Counted from the stretch's first letter, positions 1 to 12,378 are shown. The stretch: 64,000 nucleotides of DNA from Cryptomeria japonica (GCF_030272615.1 NC_081407.1:265865574-265929573); one strand, 5' to 3'. Notes: generated from the sequence alone by a model not told the origin. A program made the numbers and translations.

Positions 1-1
1 G

Positions 2-115
2 CCTGATATGCTGACCATAGCAATGCGCATCTGCGAGCCAGGACTTTGCCCATTCTTTTGGGGAGAGATGCTTGTCAAGAAGTACACAGACAATAACAGC
101 ACCGTCCAGACAATT
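2..115 (+). CDS. possible 3' part of an exon, unknown protein (partial)
   Basis: An open frame runs from base 2 to base 115 (38 codons) and stops exactly at a strong plant 5' splice site, GTAAGT at 116-121. The peptide contains the stretch CEPGLCPFFWGEML and then KKYTDNNSTVQTI. Base composition is clearly more GC-rich than the following AT-rich stretch, as expected for an exon beside an intron. I do not recognise the protein family. The upstream part lies outside the window and I found no matching downstream exon. It could equally be a chance open frame next to a donor-like sequence. Confidence 0.3.
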
Positions 116-439
116 GTAAGTGAGCTATTCACCAACCATCTCATAACATATAATAATCATATTATCAAAAAGCATGCCTAGCCTCTATTCTTTGGGTTGT
201 AGATATCGTTATAAAACTAGTTCTGCTCACTAAATACCTATGTAATTATATGTACATATCACACCTGCAATGTTCAGTTAAGTGGCTGACATTTTGAGAA
301 TTGGTCGGTCCTTTTCTTAGTCGGTAGGAGTGCTGTGATAGATTCATTCATGCGATAAAATTAAATATCATAGGTGAAATTAATAACTGAGGAACTGCTA
401 GCTTATTCCTAGCTGACTCGGTACATGGTCACCTGGAGC

Positions 440-606
440 ACGGATGCGTCTATTTTGGTTCCAAAAAGGCAGTACGGAGGGACTAACACGTGTGTTAGTC
501 GCGCGTTTTGCACCATCGATTTTGCATTTAACGGTCGCGATTGACTAACCTGTCACTAACACACTGTATGAAAGGTCTGTTTTGGAGCCAGAATAGCTGC
601 GGCCCT
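440..606. mobile_element. MITE-like element with terminal inverted repeats
   Basis: A roughly 165-bp segment richer in GC than its surroundings. Its ends are imperfect inverted repeats of about 25 bp: the left end reads CTATTTTGGTTCCAAAA and the right end, reverse-complemented, reads CTATTCTGGCTCCAAAA. Inside is a short palindrome (GACTAACAC at 481-489, GTGTTAGTC at 492-500) and further GACTAAC/CACTAACAC motifs. There is no coding capacity. This is the architecture of a small non-autonomous DNA transposon. The exact ends and target duplication are unclear, so no superfamily is assigned. Confidence 0.45.
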
Positions 607-2872
607 GCAGCACCATACCTGGTTATGGGTGGTAGTTAAGCCTTCATAAATTGTCTTTTCATATTTTAAAAAGTAAAAATAAATAGACATTGCTAATTCT
701 ATGATTAATCTAATGGAGGAGAATTTTAAAATTACTAATATTTGTAAATAAATTTAGAATTAAAAAAAAATATAATGATTTCTTTTATAGTAATTGAATA
801 TAAGGGTATTTTTTTTTTAAGATAATATATATTATTGATTATTATGACCATGGTCAATTTGTTGAATTTAATATTGGTGTCAACCTAATAAAATAATATT
901 AAAGCGAAGTAAACTGACCCTTAAATAGATAGTATGTTTGTGGTGATTTCAAGCTCATTTAACAACATCATTTGATCTCACGTATTTAAAAATGTCTATA
1001 TTATTTAATTTATGATAGATTGTCATCGTACTTACATGAGTTATTCATATCATATAATTTTTGATTGATTGTTAAATTGTTCTCTTCTTAAAACGTATCA
1101 GCTGAGGACCTTTGTCTCACACTTGTATAAGTATATACATAAATCATGAGCCTTAGGGTGTAAGTGAGTTGGTCTTTATGTTTGAAAGCTTAGAGATGAT
1201 ACTAAATTATTATTAATTAAATCTAGTTATTAGAGTCTAATACGATTGTAGATGCACACAAATAGATTCAAACAATTGGTAGGTGCATAGATTTTGTTGG
1301 ATCCTTGTTAAAATATTATTGTAAGATATGTAATAAATTTTCTTAATGGAGTTAGGGTACATTACTCAAATTAAACAACCATATGAATCAAAGTGTTTAA
1401 ATAAATAGGATTCAATGTGAAGTAGAAAATTGATTCATAGGGTTGGTACTCTGCTTAACTAGTCAGGAAGCCTAAAGGGGTATTGGATGTACAAGAGGAA
1501 TAGGTTGTTTAGATCATGAAGGGTTTGAAAGTATATTCAATCTGTCCTTTACTTTCCATGTTCACTTGAATGTAATGTATAAATGCACAAGAGTTAGTAT
1601 TTTAGAACCAAAAAAAAAAAAATAGTTTCATTTTATTGATGAATTTTTTGGGCATGACACCAACCATGAATTTCAAGGTGTTTTAGCCTAGATAAAAAAG
1701 CCTTCAAATCTTCCATGAAATCCTATGGTGAATAGACCATTACATGGATGTTCGGATCATAAAAATATTTGTTGATAATAAAAATATTCGTTGATAAAAA
1801 GTTGTGAGATAATTTGGTGAAAATGATTTTTTTTGCAAGCGACATTATTTTCGAAATGATTCTTGCTTGCAACCTTAATTATAATTGGATTTGGTTGGCA
1901 ATTGTAACTTAATAGATCTAGATTTGAATGGGTGATTTGGATTTTGTATGAATATGACCTTTTATTGAGGAAAGTAATGCCAACATCTTTGGCATTGTGA
2001 AATCAAATAGAAAGATGACACAAAAGTATATATAAGAAAACCTGACATAATTTACTCAAATCAAGAAGTACAAAAACAACAAAACATGATGAGATACCAT
2101 TCAACAACTAGTTGTATTGAAAATTGAGAAGCAATGATCTGTTATCAACCAATTCTTTTCCCAAAAATATGACTAAGTCATCTTGTTTGTGTATGGCTTT
2201 ACCTTGAATGCCCAAAGATTCTCGATAGACATGAATTGTTAGATTTTTTCTTGATTAAATAAATATAGAATGTCCTCAAATATTTCTCACCATCATTGTT
2301 TGATCCAGACTCTTGACCTTAAAGGTATCAACCTTTACATACACGACTCTTGAACTAAAAGGTCTCAACCTTTGGCAATATGTTACTTCAATGAAAGTCC
2401 TATATTTTATATACAATTGCAATAATCTTTCAATACCAAGCACCATCAATGGTCCATAGTTAATGGTGGTTTATAAGAAAACATCAATGATCACACTAAA
2501 ATGTGAATGGTTGCACTATATATAGGAAAGAGGATCAAGAAATTTCATACCTATATTTTAAAAGTATTAATTAATTGAAAAAAACTAAGTTCATATTTTG
2601 ATATGTATACATAGAAATTTTATTAATAAGTTATGAACATGTTGTCTTTAGTTGATTCTATATGTAAATAGGGAGACTCTTAAAATTTATTTTAAATATA
2701 GATATAAATTCATATGTAGTTGATTCAATTATTGTGACTTAAAGTTTAGGATAAATGTATAATGCAAGACACAACAACATTTTATTTTATTAATTTTTTC
2801 ATTTTTAAACACTAGTTAATATGAAATATGATAGCATATAAAAAATTTAAAGATAGCAAGGCCTGATCATTA
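607..2872. other. AT-rich intergenic DNA, no gene seen
   Basis: About 2.3 kb of AT-rich sequence with many stops in all frames and only short homopolymer runs, for example an A-run near 1609-1621. No coding region, RNA gene or recognisable repeat was found. It may be the eroded interior of the LTR element whose candidate LTR starts at 2888. Confidence 0.5.
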
Positions 2873-2887
2873 GACTTTAATACCAAA

Positions 2888-3680
2888 TGTAAGGTCACTT
2901 TCCTCCAAGACTTAATTAATTATTTTTAGTGGAATTAATAGATTAAATGTTAATGTTAAGTTCATTTATTAAAGGTAATTATCATTAAATTAGATGTGAA
3001 TATAACATTTAATAATTTGATAATACTTACAAAGTAAATAAATAACACAATAAATGTAATCACAACCATATTATCATCAAATCATATATAAAACATTCTC
3101 AATATCTTATATGATCAAGGTTTTCCAATACTTATCTTAATCTCGAGAACTTGGAATAGTCATTCTCACTCCAAGAAGATTCCAGTGGCCTTGGGACCTT
3201 TATGGCTATAGCATCCAATGGAGGTTTCAGGTTCTTACACAAAACCTCGCATACCTTCATGAAATGAAAGACGCGGCCCTAGCTAGGACACTCCTGGGTG
3301 TACATTCTACCCCAAGATGGACACACACTGTGTTCCCCTTTTCGAAATCCTCATACCACACCAAGTCACTGACTCCTCCTTCTTCTTCTTCCGTGAGTGA
3401 TCTCCATACCCTTTTCCCAAGTCTCACATAAATGACTTATATAACCTTTTAACTTGGGGTAATTTCCAAACCATCACACCCTTTCGAAAAGGTCACCTTT
3501 ATTTACCCTTTTAATAATTATAATTATAACTCTTTTAAGAGATTTTTTCATAAACATTCTTTATTAACCTTGTTTAAACCAAAAGGATTATAATATCCTT
3601 TATTTTTTTATTTCCCTTTTTAATTCTAAAAAGGTTATTTCATCACTTTATCTTCTCTTGGAGAAAAAGTCATATAACAA
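2888..3680 (-). repeat. candidate old LTR of a minus-strand copia-like element
   Basis: The segment begins TGTAAGGTCAC and ends near ATAACA. Just left of it, 2873-2885 read on the minus strand gives TGGTATTAAAGTC, a degraded form of the plant initiator-Met primer-binding site (TGGTATCAGAG). This suggests the 5' LTR of a copia element whose interior lay to the left. No partner LTR or pol domain was found. The young copia element at 3682 sits directly at its right edge. Confidence 0.3.
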
Positions 3681-3681
3681 T
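3677..3681. repeat. target-site duplication of the copia element, left copy
   Basis: ACAAT directly left of the left LTR. The same five bases directly follow the right LTR at 9676-9680. Five bp is the usual Ty1/copia duplication length. Confidence 0.9.
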
Positions 3682-4000
3682 TGTAGGATTTGAGAAATAC
3701 AAATCCACAGAACCCAAAAGAAACCTGCATGCAAGAAACCTGTCACAGAGAAAGAGAGAGAACGAATACAAGGGTTTTGGCTCTGACAAAGAGAAAAGAT
3801 GTATTATCAGAGAAAAAATGAATCAAGAATATGAATAATACAAGAGATCAATCCTTATAAAGGAGATCAACACCAAAAGGAAAACCTAACCCTAAGGTGT
3901 GAGCATTTAATAATTAAATATTAATTATTAAATGACTAATGTATGCATAAAGAGAAATCTTAAGAGGAGAGAAAAGTTAATTAATTACTTTACTCTAACA
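3682..4000 (-). repeat. 3' LTR of the copia element (319 bp)
   Basis: Starts TGTAGGATTTG and ends CTCTAACA on the plus strand. Near-identical to 9369-9675. It has 12 extra bp in an AT-rich stretch (near 3907-3918) and about three substitutions relative to the other LTR. Confidence 0.92.
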
Positions 4001-4011
4001 CCCCCCCTTAA
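4001..4011 (-). promoter_or_regulatory. polypurine tract (plus-strand primer)
   Basis: CCCCCCCTTAAG on the plus strand, read as a purine tract AAGGGGGGG on the element strand, directly beside the 3' LTR. The same junction recurs at 31769 in a related element. Confidence 0.85.
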
Positions 4012-4221
4012 GATGAGCTACAATGCAGCTGCAAACAATGCAGAAGAAAGCAAAGGAACTACAATGCAAAGGAGGGTCCCGGCAACAAGGCCTGATGAGG
4101 TACCCGAATACAAGAAAATCTCTATAAAGTGGAGTAAAGGAGAAAACCCAGTGGGAAAAAACTCCTCTCCAAAAAGAGATAAAGAAACATGCTGAAAAGA
4201 AAACATGAAGGAAGGAAGGCC

Positions 4222-7200
4222 TCACTGAGACCCCCCAAGGACAACTTCCTTCACCCCAAGCATTGAGCACAACTGAAGATAGCGCGGAGATGCCAAGGGT
4301 TTAGTGAAGATGTCTGCAACCTGCTCCTCTGTAGGAATATACTCCAAGATGAGAGAACCATCCTGAATCAACTGTCTGATGAAGTGCATGTGGATTTCAA
4401 TATGCTTTGTCCGCTGATGCTCCACTGGGTTGCGAGAAATGTGAATGGCACTCTGGTTGTCACACCAAAGAATAGTGGGACAATCTAGAGGAAACCCAAA
4501 CTCTGTCATCGACTGCCGAACCCATAAAACCTCCTGACTGGCTAACACTGCTGCACGGTACTCAGCCTCTGTAGATGATAATGCAATAGCAGATTGCTTC
4601 TTGCAAGACCATGTGATAGGACCAAAACCAAGGCAAAAAACGAAGCCAGAAGTAGACTTCCGATCATTGACATCACCAGCCCAATCGGAGTCAGTGAAGC
4701 CAATGATGTGAGGGGATCCTAAAGATTAGTGAATGCCATAATGTGTGGTGCCCCGAATATATCTCAAAATACGTTTGGCTGCTTGCCAATGGCTCTCATG
4801 AGGATCATGGGAGAATCGAGAGACAAGGCCAACCGCAAAGGAAAGATCAGGACGAGAATGTGTCAGGTACAACAGACTGCCAACCAACTGCCTGTATAAG
4901 GTGGGATCTACTGAAGGAGTAGAGCAAGTGGAAGACAAAACAACACCTGACTGAAATGGAGTGGGGGCAGACTTGCAATCAAGCATGCCAAATCGCTGAA
5001 GCATATCAAGAGCATACTTCTCCTGAAAAATGAAAATCCCATCCGAAGACTGAATAACCTGTAGACCCAGAAAGAAGTGCAAGAGACCAAGATCTGTCAT
5101 CTCAAACTGCTCCATCAAAGCTCTCTGAACACTCTGAATCATGGAGGATGAGCTACCTATAATGATGAGATCATCTACATATAGCACTAGACTCAAAAGA
5201 TCACCCTCCTAACGCTGAATATAGACTGTGTGATCGGAATGACAACGTGTGAAGTGCGAGGAAAGCAAGAAGGAGTCCATCTTTGCATACCAAGCCCTGG
5301 GGGCTTGTTTGAGACCATATAATGAACGTCGAAGTTTGCAAACCAAAGAAGTGTCCTGCACAAAACCCTGAGGCTACTCCATATAGATCTCCTCATGTAG
5401 GTCTCCATGCAAGAAGGCACTCTTCACATCCATCTGAAACACTGTCCATCCCTGTGAAGCTGCAAGTGAAAGTACCAGGCGTATAGAATTCATCTTGGCG
5501 ATAGGAGCAAAGGTCTCGGAGTAGTCAATACCCTCTACCTGAGAAAACCCCTTCGCAACAAGATGGGCCTTATACTTATCAATAGAACCATCTGCAGCAT
5601 ACTTGGTACGATACACCCACTTGCAGCGAACCAACTTTCTTCCCTTAGGAAGAGGACAAAGATCCCAAGTATGATTCTTCATCAAAGAAGAATACTCCTC
5701 ATCCATGGCCCTATCCCACTCTGGGTGTCCTATCGCCTCTGAAAACTTTTGAGGATCATCTGAAAGGGTATGACTTAAAAGACTAGAACCAGATGTCTGA
5801 GCACGAGTGCGACGAGTATCTGAAGGATCACCTGCCAAAGAACCAGCTGCATCAACAGTATCATGGGCCCACTTCGGCAAAGACGGAGCAACTGGTGGTG
5901 GTGGAGATGGTGGATCATGATCTACATCATCCTCAAGAGATAAGTAATCCTCAAGAGATGAAGAGGAAGGAGTAGGCAATGAGGGAGAAGCTGGTGATGG
6001 AGAATCCATCTGAGGATAGCACTCATCAAACTGGACATCCCGCCAAAACAAGACCTCTCTGGAATCAGGATCAAACAACCTGTATGCCTTAACATCCTCA
6101 CAGTAGCCAAAAAATATGAGTGGTCGGCTCTTCCTCTCCATGGCTATCCGCTGAGCATCAGGAATAAATGCCCAAGCCTCACTACCAAAAACTCGAAATG
6201 TAGAAACATCAGGCTTGACATGGGTCCAAGCCTCCTCAGGAGTCATATGTCGTAATGCCTTATGGGGCATCCGATTCTAAATATAATTGGCACAATTGAC
6301 TGCCTCAGCCCAAAATGAAGAACTCATAGCTCGAGACTGTATCATACAATTTGCCATCTCCCGTAAGGTTCTGTTCTTTCTCTCAGCAACACCATTCTGT
6401 TGAGGGGTATAAGGAACTGTAAACTGATGCTGTAAACCATGCTCAGTGCAAAAATCTCTGAAAGACTGATTTACATACTCCCCCCCATTATCTGTGCGTA
6501 TCCTCCTGATAGAAAGTCCAGATTGCTTCTCCACAAATGTCTTAAACTTCCTGAAAGAGTCAAAGACATCAGACTTGTACTTAAGAAAGTACACCCATGT
6601 ACGTCTGGAGAAGTCATCAATAAAAGTGAGTACATAACGGGCCCCTGAAAAAGAAGGAGTCGGAAAGGATATAAGATCACTATGTACCAACTCTAGGGCT
6701 GCCCTAGCACGAGAGGCTCGACCCTTAGGAAAAGGATCTCGATGATGTTTGCCAAGGACACAACCATGACATACACCATCTGTACAAGAAATCTGTGGAA
6801 GCCCAATCACAAGTGCCTGTGTACTCATCTGCTGTAGATATTTGTAATTGACATGACCAAAATGCTCATGCCAAAGCCTGCTCACTGAATCTGCATGTGC
6901 TATAAGAGAGGAACCAACAGTGTCTGAACTCTCAAAGCCATCAAAACTATATAAGTGAGATGCAGAATCCACACTCCCAGTAGCCACAACCAAGTCAAGA
7001 TCATGAAGATCTCGAATAACCACATCATGTGGAGAGAAATCAACTGTCTTACCAGAGCCAGAGTGGCAAATCTGATAAACGGATAGAAGGTTTGTCAAAA
7101 TGTCAGGAACCAAAAGCACATCCTGAAGACAACCACCATCCAATGAAACAGTACCTGAACCCTGAACGGAAAGTTGTGCTGAGTCACCAACTGCAATATG

Positions 7201-8250
7201 TCTAGTGCCTGTAGGAGCAAGAGCGGTGACCAAATCCTGTGTGTGTGTGATATGGTGAGAGGCACCAGAATCTAGAATCCAAGTGGACGCTGAGGACAAT
7301 GCTCGTGCAGAAAGAGCATGACCTTTCCCTGTGGGCTGTGAAGGAGGCTGTGGTGCACTGATATTATGTTGCTGCATGGCTTCCTCCAAAGCCTCTAAAC
7401 GTTTCCAACACCTGGAAACGGGATGTCCTTCCTTGCCACAAAAACTGCAAGGATCACCTGATTTCTTCTTAGTCTTGGAGGAAGACTCACCAGACTTTGA
7501 AGATTTGCCCTGTTTAGAATTGAATTGTGGTTTTGAATCAGACTTAGGTGGTGGCTTGGAGGGATTCTCACTAGCCTCTGAATCTTTCTTAGGCTTCGAT
7601 TTCTGCATTTGTTTTCCTTTGGAGGGTTGGGCTACCAATGCTTGGTTCTGTGAACCTGAAAGGGAATCCAACTGCTTAAGCTTAGCTTGCTCACGAGTTA
7701 GACGATCACAAAAGACCTCAAAAGAAGGCATGACATGGCGAGCACCCAAGGCATCCATGGTGGAATAGAAGGTCGAACAGAAGATCTGAAATGGACCCCG
7801 AAGCTTGGAGAGAATCAAGAAAATGCACTCTGTATCAGTCTTAGTCTTACCACAACCCTGCAAGATAGATCTTTGTTGTTTGAACTTCATCAGAAAGTCC
7901 TCAATAGAAGGAAATGAATCAGGTACCAAGGAAGTTAACTCTGCCTCAAGCTGCAAAGCTCTGAACTCGTTGACAGTACCAAAAAGTCCCTCAAACTTGG
8001 TCCAAATGGCTCGAGGAGTGATACAACCCTCAAGATGAAACTGGAGACTGTCGGAAATGTGTAAAGCCATCAATCCCATAGCCTGATCCATATTGTTCCT
8101 GTGCTGCATAATCTCAAAAGGACGTGTCAACTAAGGCTGAACCTCATCCAAACAGGACCATAACCCTTTTGACTGGAGAAGAGTCATCATGCGACCCTTC
8201 CAAGTGTGGTAATTATGCGGTGTGAGAGATTCAATAGGTCTGTCTGCCAT
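4222..8250 (-). pseudogene. copia gag-pol polyprotein, one frame with five in-frame stops
   Basis: Read from ATG at 8250 to the terminal stop at 4222, this is one frame of 1,343 codons with no frameshift. Domains in order: gag (UBN2-like); CCHC knuckle CSFCGKEGHPVSRC near residue 270; aspartic protease DSGAS near 327; pre-integrase HHCC near 460-500; integrase with catalytic D, D and E (HSD, RTDNGGEY, GVAERKNR; the last two spaced as D-x35-E); reverse transcriptase with YVDD near 5170; RNase H with TDSDWAG and SSTEAEYRA. Stops lie at 8131-8133, 6277-6279, 5374-5376, 5209-5211 and 4726-4728. At least two replace a glutamine usual for the family (YI-Q-NRMPHK and ME-Q-PQGF), consistent with CAG to TAG. 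Length is normal for copia. The absence of frameshifts shows decay has only begun. Confidence 0.93.
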
Positions 8251-8756
8251 CCTGTGAACTGTGCCTCAACTGCTCTGAATTTTTAATTATTATTAAGTGG
8301 TCTTTCAGAACTAGACAGAAGATGCAGAAGGGGGTTTGATTTTTTTTGTATTGGTGTTTGTAAATTCTGGTTTTCTGATATAAATAACAGAAAGCAAGAG
8401 AAAACACCCCCCCACAATGCAAAAAACTAATCCCCAGTACAAACTGAAAGCTTGAAAATGATAGAAAGCAATTAACGGGTTGAGACAAAATTTGGAGCAC
8501 CTGAAGATTTTTCTGATGAAATAGACTATAGATCTGGAAAGAGCACAGAACCACCTTTCTGACGCCTATTTGCTTTCGAAAAACGGAGTCCGTATGCAAA
8601 AGATATGGCTCCTGGAGTGCAAAAAACTTGTTCTGACTTTGATCTGGAGATCGGACGCCCAAGTTATGCCCGATTTTGTAAAACTGCTCCTAAAGGGCCC
8701 AAATAGGCTCTTATAGCCCTGAAGGGCTAAAAAAAATCAGCCCCTGGTCCTCTGGG

Positions 8757-9030
8757 CGACCAGGGGTGGGTGCAGGAGGCGGCGGCGCGTGGGCTGCGCT
8801 GGGGCGGCGCGGCTGGCGGCGGGCGGCGCGCTGGCTGGGCGCGGGCGAGCTGGCGGCGGTGCGCGGGCTGCTGGCGGCAGGCGGGTTGCGGGCTGTGCTG
8901 GGCGGCAGCAGGCGGGTTGCGGGCTGCGCTGGGCGGCGACGCGAAGGTTACCACCAGCTGCGGTGGCCGAGCGGTGGCCGCAGGGCTGGGCGGGGGTGGC
9001 GCTAGCCTTAACACTGGCTGCGCCTGCTGA
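8757..9030 (-). other. GC-rich leader of the copia element
   Basis: About 270 bp made almost entirely of GGC/GCG-type words, with an internal near-repeat (GGCGGGTTGCGGGCTG occurs twice between 8880 and 8925). It stands in a very AT-rich surrounding and lies between the 5' LTR and the gag start, so it belongs to the untranslated leader. Both strands give long low-complexity open frames here (Ala/Pro/Arg or Gly/Ala/Trp) that do not resemble proteins. It could fold strongly in genomic RNA (packaging or dimerisation) or be a captured host fragment; the sequence does not decide. Confidence 0.6.
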
Positions 9031-9355
9031 AAACCAAAAAATGCCGATTTTTATATTTTTTTGATTTTTTTTTGAATTTTTCGCCTTGGTTTTCGTGCCC
9101 TAGGGTCGTACGGCCTTGGGGCCAAAAAAAATTTGCCTCCTGAAGCAACTGTGTCCAAATCGGATGAATTTTATATGGAAATAGGGGTTTTTGGGCGCTA
9201 CGAGCTCAACGGTGAGGTCCGTTTGGGCTCAAAGTGCACCGAAAAAAAAATACCCCCTATTCCAAAATAAAAAACAGAAGACAAACACAGATTTGATGCA
9301 ACCAAAACCTGGATCTCAAAATCTTTCAAAAGTCTGAACAAGCTGCAGCAGATCT

Positions 9356-9368
9356 GGCTCTGATACCA
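9356..9368 (-). promoter_or_regulatory. primer-binding site, tRNA-iMet type
   Basis: Minus-strand reading is TGGTATCAGAGCC, starting directly after the 5' LTR ends (...CCTACA). This is the standard plant copia primer site complementary to the 3' end of initiator methionine tRNA. Confidence 0.92.
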
Positions 9369-9675
9369 TGTAGGATTTGAGAAATACAAATCCACAGAAC
9401 CCAAAAGAAACCTGCATGCAAGAAACCTGTCACAGAGGAAGAAAGAGAACGAATACAAGGGTTTTGACTCTGACAAAGAGAAAAGATGTATTATCAGAGA
9501 AAAAATGAATCAAGAATATGAATAATACAAGAGATCAATCCTTATAAAGGAGATCAACACCAAAAGGAAAACCTAACCCTAAGGTGTGAGCATTATTAAT
9601 TATTAAATGACTAATGTATGCATAAAGAGAAATCTTAAGAGGAGAGAAAAGTTAATTAATTACTTTACTCTAACA
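9369..9675 (-). repeat. 5' LTR of the copia element (307 bp)
   Basis: Partner of 3682-4000, ending CTCTAACA and followed by the second ACAAT. Read on the minus strand it would hold the element promoter. The first half on that strand is AT-rich, but no single TATA box can be singled out. Confidence 0.92.
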
Positions 9676-9680
9676 ACAAT
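9676..9680. repeat. target-site duplication of the copia element, right copy
   Basis: ACAAT, matching 3677-3681 exactly. Confidence 0.9.
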
Positions 9681-12300
9681 CATGTTCTCCTTTACCGTGT
9701 CAAACTTCAAAAAAACTCCATATATGTTGGATATTGTATTCCTTGTGAGGCCTACCAAACTAATAAAACATTCGAGCATTCTTGAATTGTCCTATACAAT
9801 TATTTGACTATATAATATGTTCTATCATTTGGATTCCTCTTTCTCTTGAATTTGTATAAAATATTTTGAAAAAATATTGAACAAACTCTGACAAGTGCAT
9901 CCAATTATCTCTCACATAAAAATGGTACTCCCTTAAAAAAATTTAATCATCCTCTATACTATCATCGAACGAGGTGCTCCTATACTTATTACCTCTAAGA
10001 ACAAAAATGATACACTCACCAATTGAAAACAGTGAAATATACAACCAAAACCATGAAAGAAATATATGGGTGGTAATATGTGAAAAGGTTGTGGTAAAAT
10101 GACATAAAAAAAAAGAAGTTAATAAGCTCTTGCCTCCTGATATAATTTGGTGGTTAAGTTGGTAGTAATCTTCTTGCAACTGTTGAATTTCATTAATTAT
10201 AGGAATATTGAAGTTATTAAATTTCTTCATATAGAAACCTCAAAGTATTCTACCCAATCTAAACAATAAACATAACAATCAATCTATCTCAATCCACAAA
10301 TTATAGAGATCAAGACATAAATTTATTATTTAACAGATATTTGCTCAAAAGCTATAAAATCCTACCTCAACCACTATAACCAAAGAGTATGAGAAATGAG
10401 TCCTCTGCAATCTTCCATCCTGGCAAAAACATCCTCCCATTTTCTCCAATCCTTTCTCCGAATAAAAAAAATCTCCCCCAAAAGGCCCCCCTCTCATAAT
10501 GTTTCCCAGAACTATATAACCCCCTCAACCATCATAACCATTATTTTACATTAATCAAACACTTACATACTATTCTACCATTAACATTAACTCTTTTACT
10601 TCTTTATAATATCGCATTAATTTAATAAAACTTAATTAATTAAATTACATTTATATTATAATTATTTAAACCGTTACCTTAATTTAATAATTTTAATTAA
10701 TTGATTATGTTTGGAGAATATATTATTACTTATTTTATTTGTTTAATGCCTTTAAATATAATTATTTGACATCCAATAATACTTTATATTTAATTTATTC
10801 ATTTCATAAATTGTGAGTTATAGTTATAATTTTATGATCAATAACAAGTCCTTCAAAAAATGCAAATACTATGGTAGGAGAGGGGCATCACAAAACTATG
10901 AGATCTCCACCTGTCGCCCTAGTAGTCATGCAGAACCGTGTCAACTTATGAGAGAATCAAGGGAGTTTGGTTTCACCATCTCCACGACCTTCCCAAGTTC
11001 ATCTCGAGTCTCTACCCAAGGACAAACCGTTGGGGCCCAAACCCAAATTATTATCTTGTTTAGGTGAATCCTAATTACCCATCCCATCTAAACTAATTAT
11101 TAAGGTTATCACTTATTTAAAACAGGAAAACTTCCAATGTGTTCCAGGTGGTCTAAACTCCAGGCATCCATATAAGAGCTTCTTGGTAGCCTACCTCTCA
11201 TGACCCCGACCATCAAATGGAAGCCCACTCCCCCTAACCATGTTCCAAGACCTTAGGGTAAAAAAAAATACAATAAAAAACAACAAGGAGGCTCTATAAA
11301 ATCTACATATAGCATCCATATAACCAAATTTGAATCAATAAGCCAAAATGCCATAATCTCATTTTATTAAATATAACCAAGAGCCTCATAGAAACATCTC
11401 ATAAATCATAGAAAGAAATGATCTATCTTTCTTAAGCCATCAAATGCTCAATTAATCATCTCAAATCAAATATATCAACTCTAGAAAACATAGGGGAAAC
11501 AAAACAGCCTATGGTGAAAAGTACAGATTAAGATGAATCGACTCAGAAAGCTAAAAAGAACCATAAAATGATAAATAGGGCAATCTGGCACATTTGCAAA
11601 ACTAAGAAGTGCATACGCAACCTTCTTTGGTGCCTCTACAAACCATAATCATGCATATACATAGTAGAGTAGCATTTATGCTAGCCAAATTAGCGCATGT
11701 ACCAAATCAAATAGCGCATACATACAATGAACCAATGCTTTTGCACAAATTATGAGTGTATTTACTCAGTCACCTAGGGAATACATATAACATAATAGAG
11801 CATACATATTACAGACTCATGCATATGCCTAACATATTAGTGCATATGTGACAAATTTCAGTGTATATAAGCAATAAAGTAATGCATTTAACCAGAGCTT
11901 TAGCACATATAAAACAAAGAGATGAAAAAGAACCAGAACAAAAAATAAAATCTACGACTAAGTCCAAAAACACATTAAGTACATAAAATAATTCTCCCAA
12001 GGCAACCAAAATGGATGCAATATAAAATATATTCCAAATAAATTTATAAAATAACAAATCCAAACATATCGTATTCTCTCCACCACGACATAGACACAAC
12101 TATTGGTCATAAAAAATATTATAAAATTGCAAAAAGTAAAAAGAGAAATCTTCCAAGTATTAGAACCAAGGAAATAACACCCGAAAAAATCATAGATTAA
12201 AATAACCAATACTCCCAACATTGCACAACAGGAAAGGACCCAAAAGCATTCACTACAACTCATCGGAATAAGATCCAGGCTTCCTTAAACTATTAAATCC
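9681..12300. other. intergenic DNA, no gene recognised
   Basis: AT-rich DNA with scattered moderately GC-rich patches (10860-11250) that look like eroded LTR-retrotransposon sequence. I could not find paired LTRs or any protein domain. Short open frames here (for example 10813-11067 plus and 11809-12263 minus) have no recognisable motif and biased low-complexity composition. Confidence 0.45.
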
Positions 12301-12303
12301 ATA

Positions 12304-12307
<4 letters not shown>

Positions 12308-12378
<71 letters not shown>
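12308..12378. repeat. (TC)n microsatellite, first tract
   Basis: About 71 bp of uninterrupted TC on the plus strand, preceded by GAAAC. It is followed by a short spacer CTTCCATACAATCCCTTCC and then a second tract. Confidence 0.95.

Larger units (their letters stand above)
3682..9675 (-). mobile_element. complete Ty1/copia LTR retrotransposon, 5,994 bp
   Basis: A structurally complete element on the minus strand: ACAAT target duplications, LTRs at both ends (TG...CA), a primer-binding site complementary to tRNA-iMet beside the right (5') LTR, a polypurine tract beside the left (3') LTR, and a single gag-pol frame ordered gag, protease, integrase, reverse transcriptase, RNase H. That order defines Ty1/copia. 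The LTRs differ by about three substitutions and one 12-bp indel, so the insertion is recent by conifer standards. The pol frame nevertheless carries five in-frame stops, so this copy cannot move autonomously. Confidence 0.95.

Noticed and set aside
7331-8038. Plus-strand frames opposite copia gag
   Set aside because: Shadows of the minus-strand gag-pol frame. The minus strand carries the CCHC, protease and integrase motifs.
8727-9064. Overlapping Ala/Pro/Arg and Gly/Ala/Trp frames on both strands
   Set aside because: GC-rich low-complexity leader of the copia element, open in many frames by composition only.
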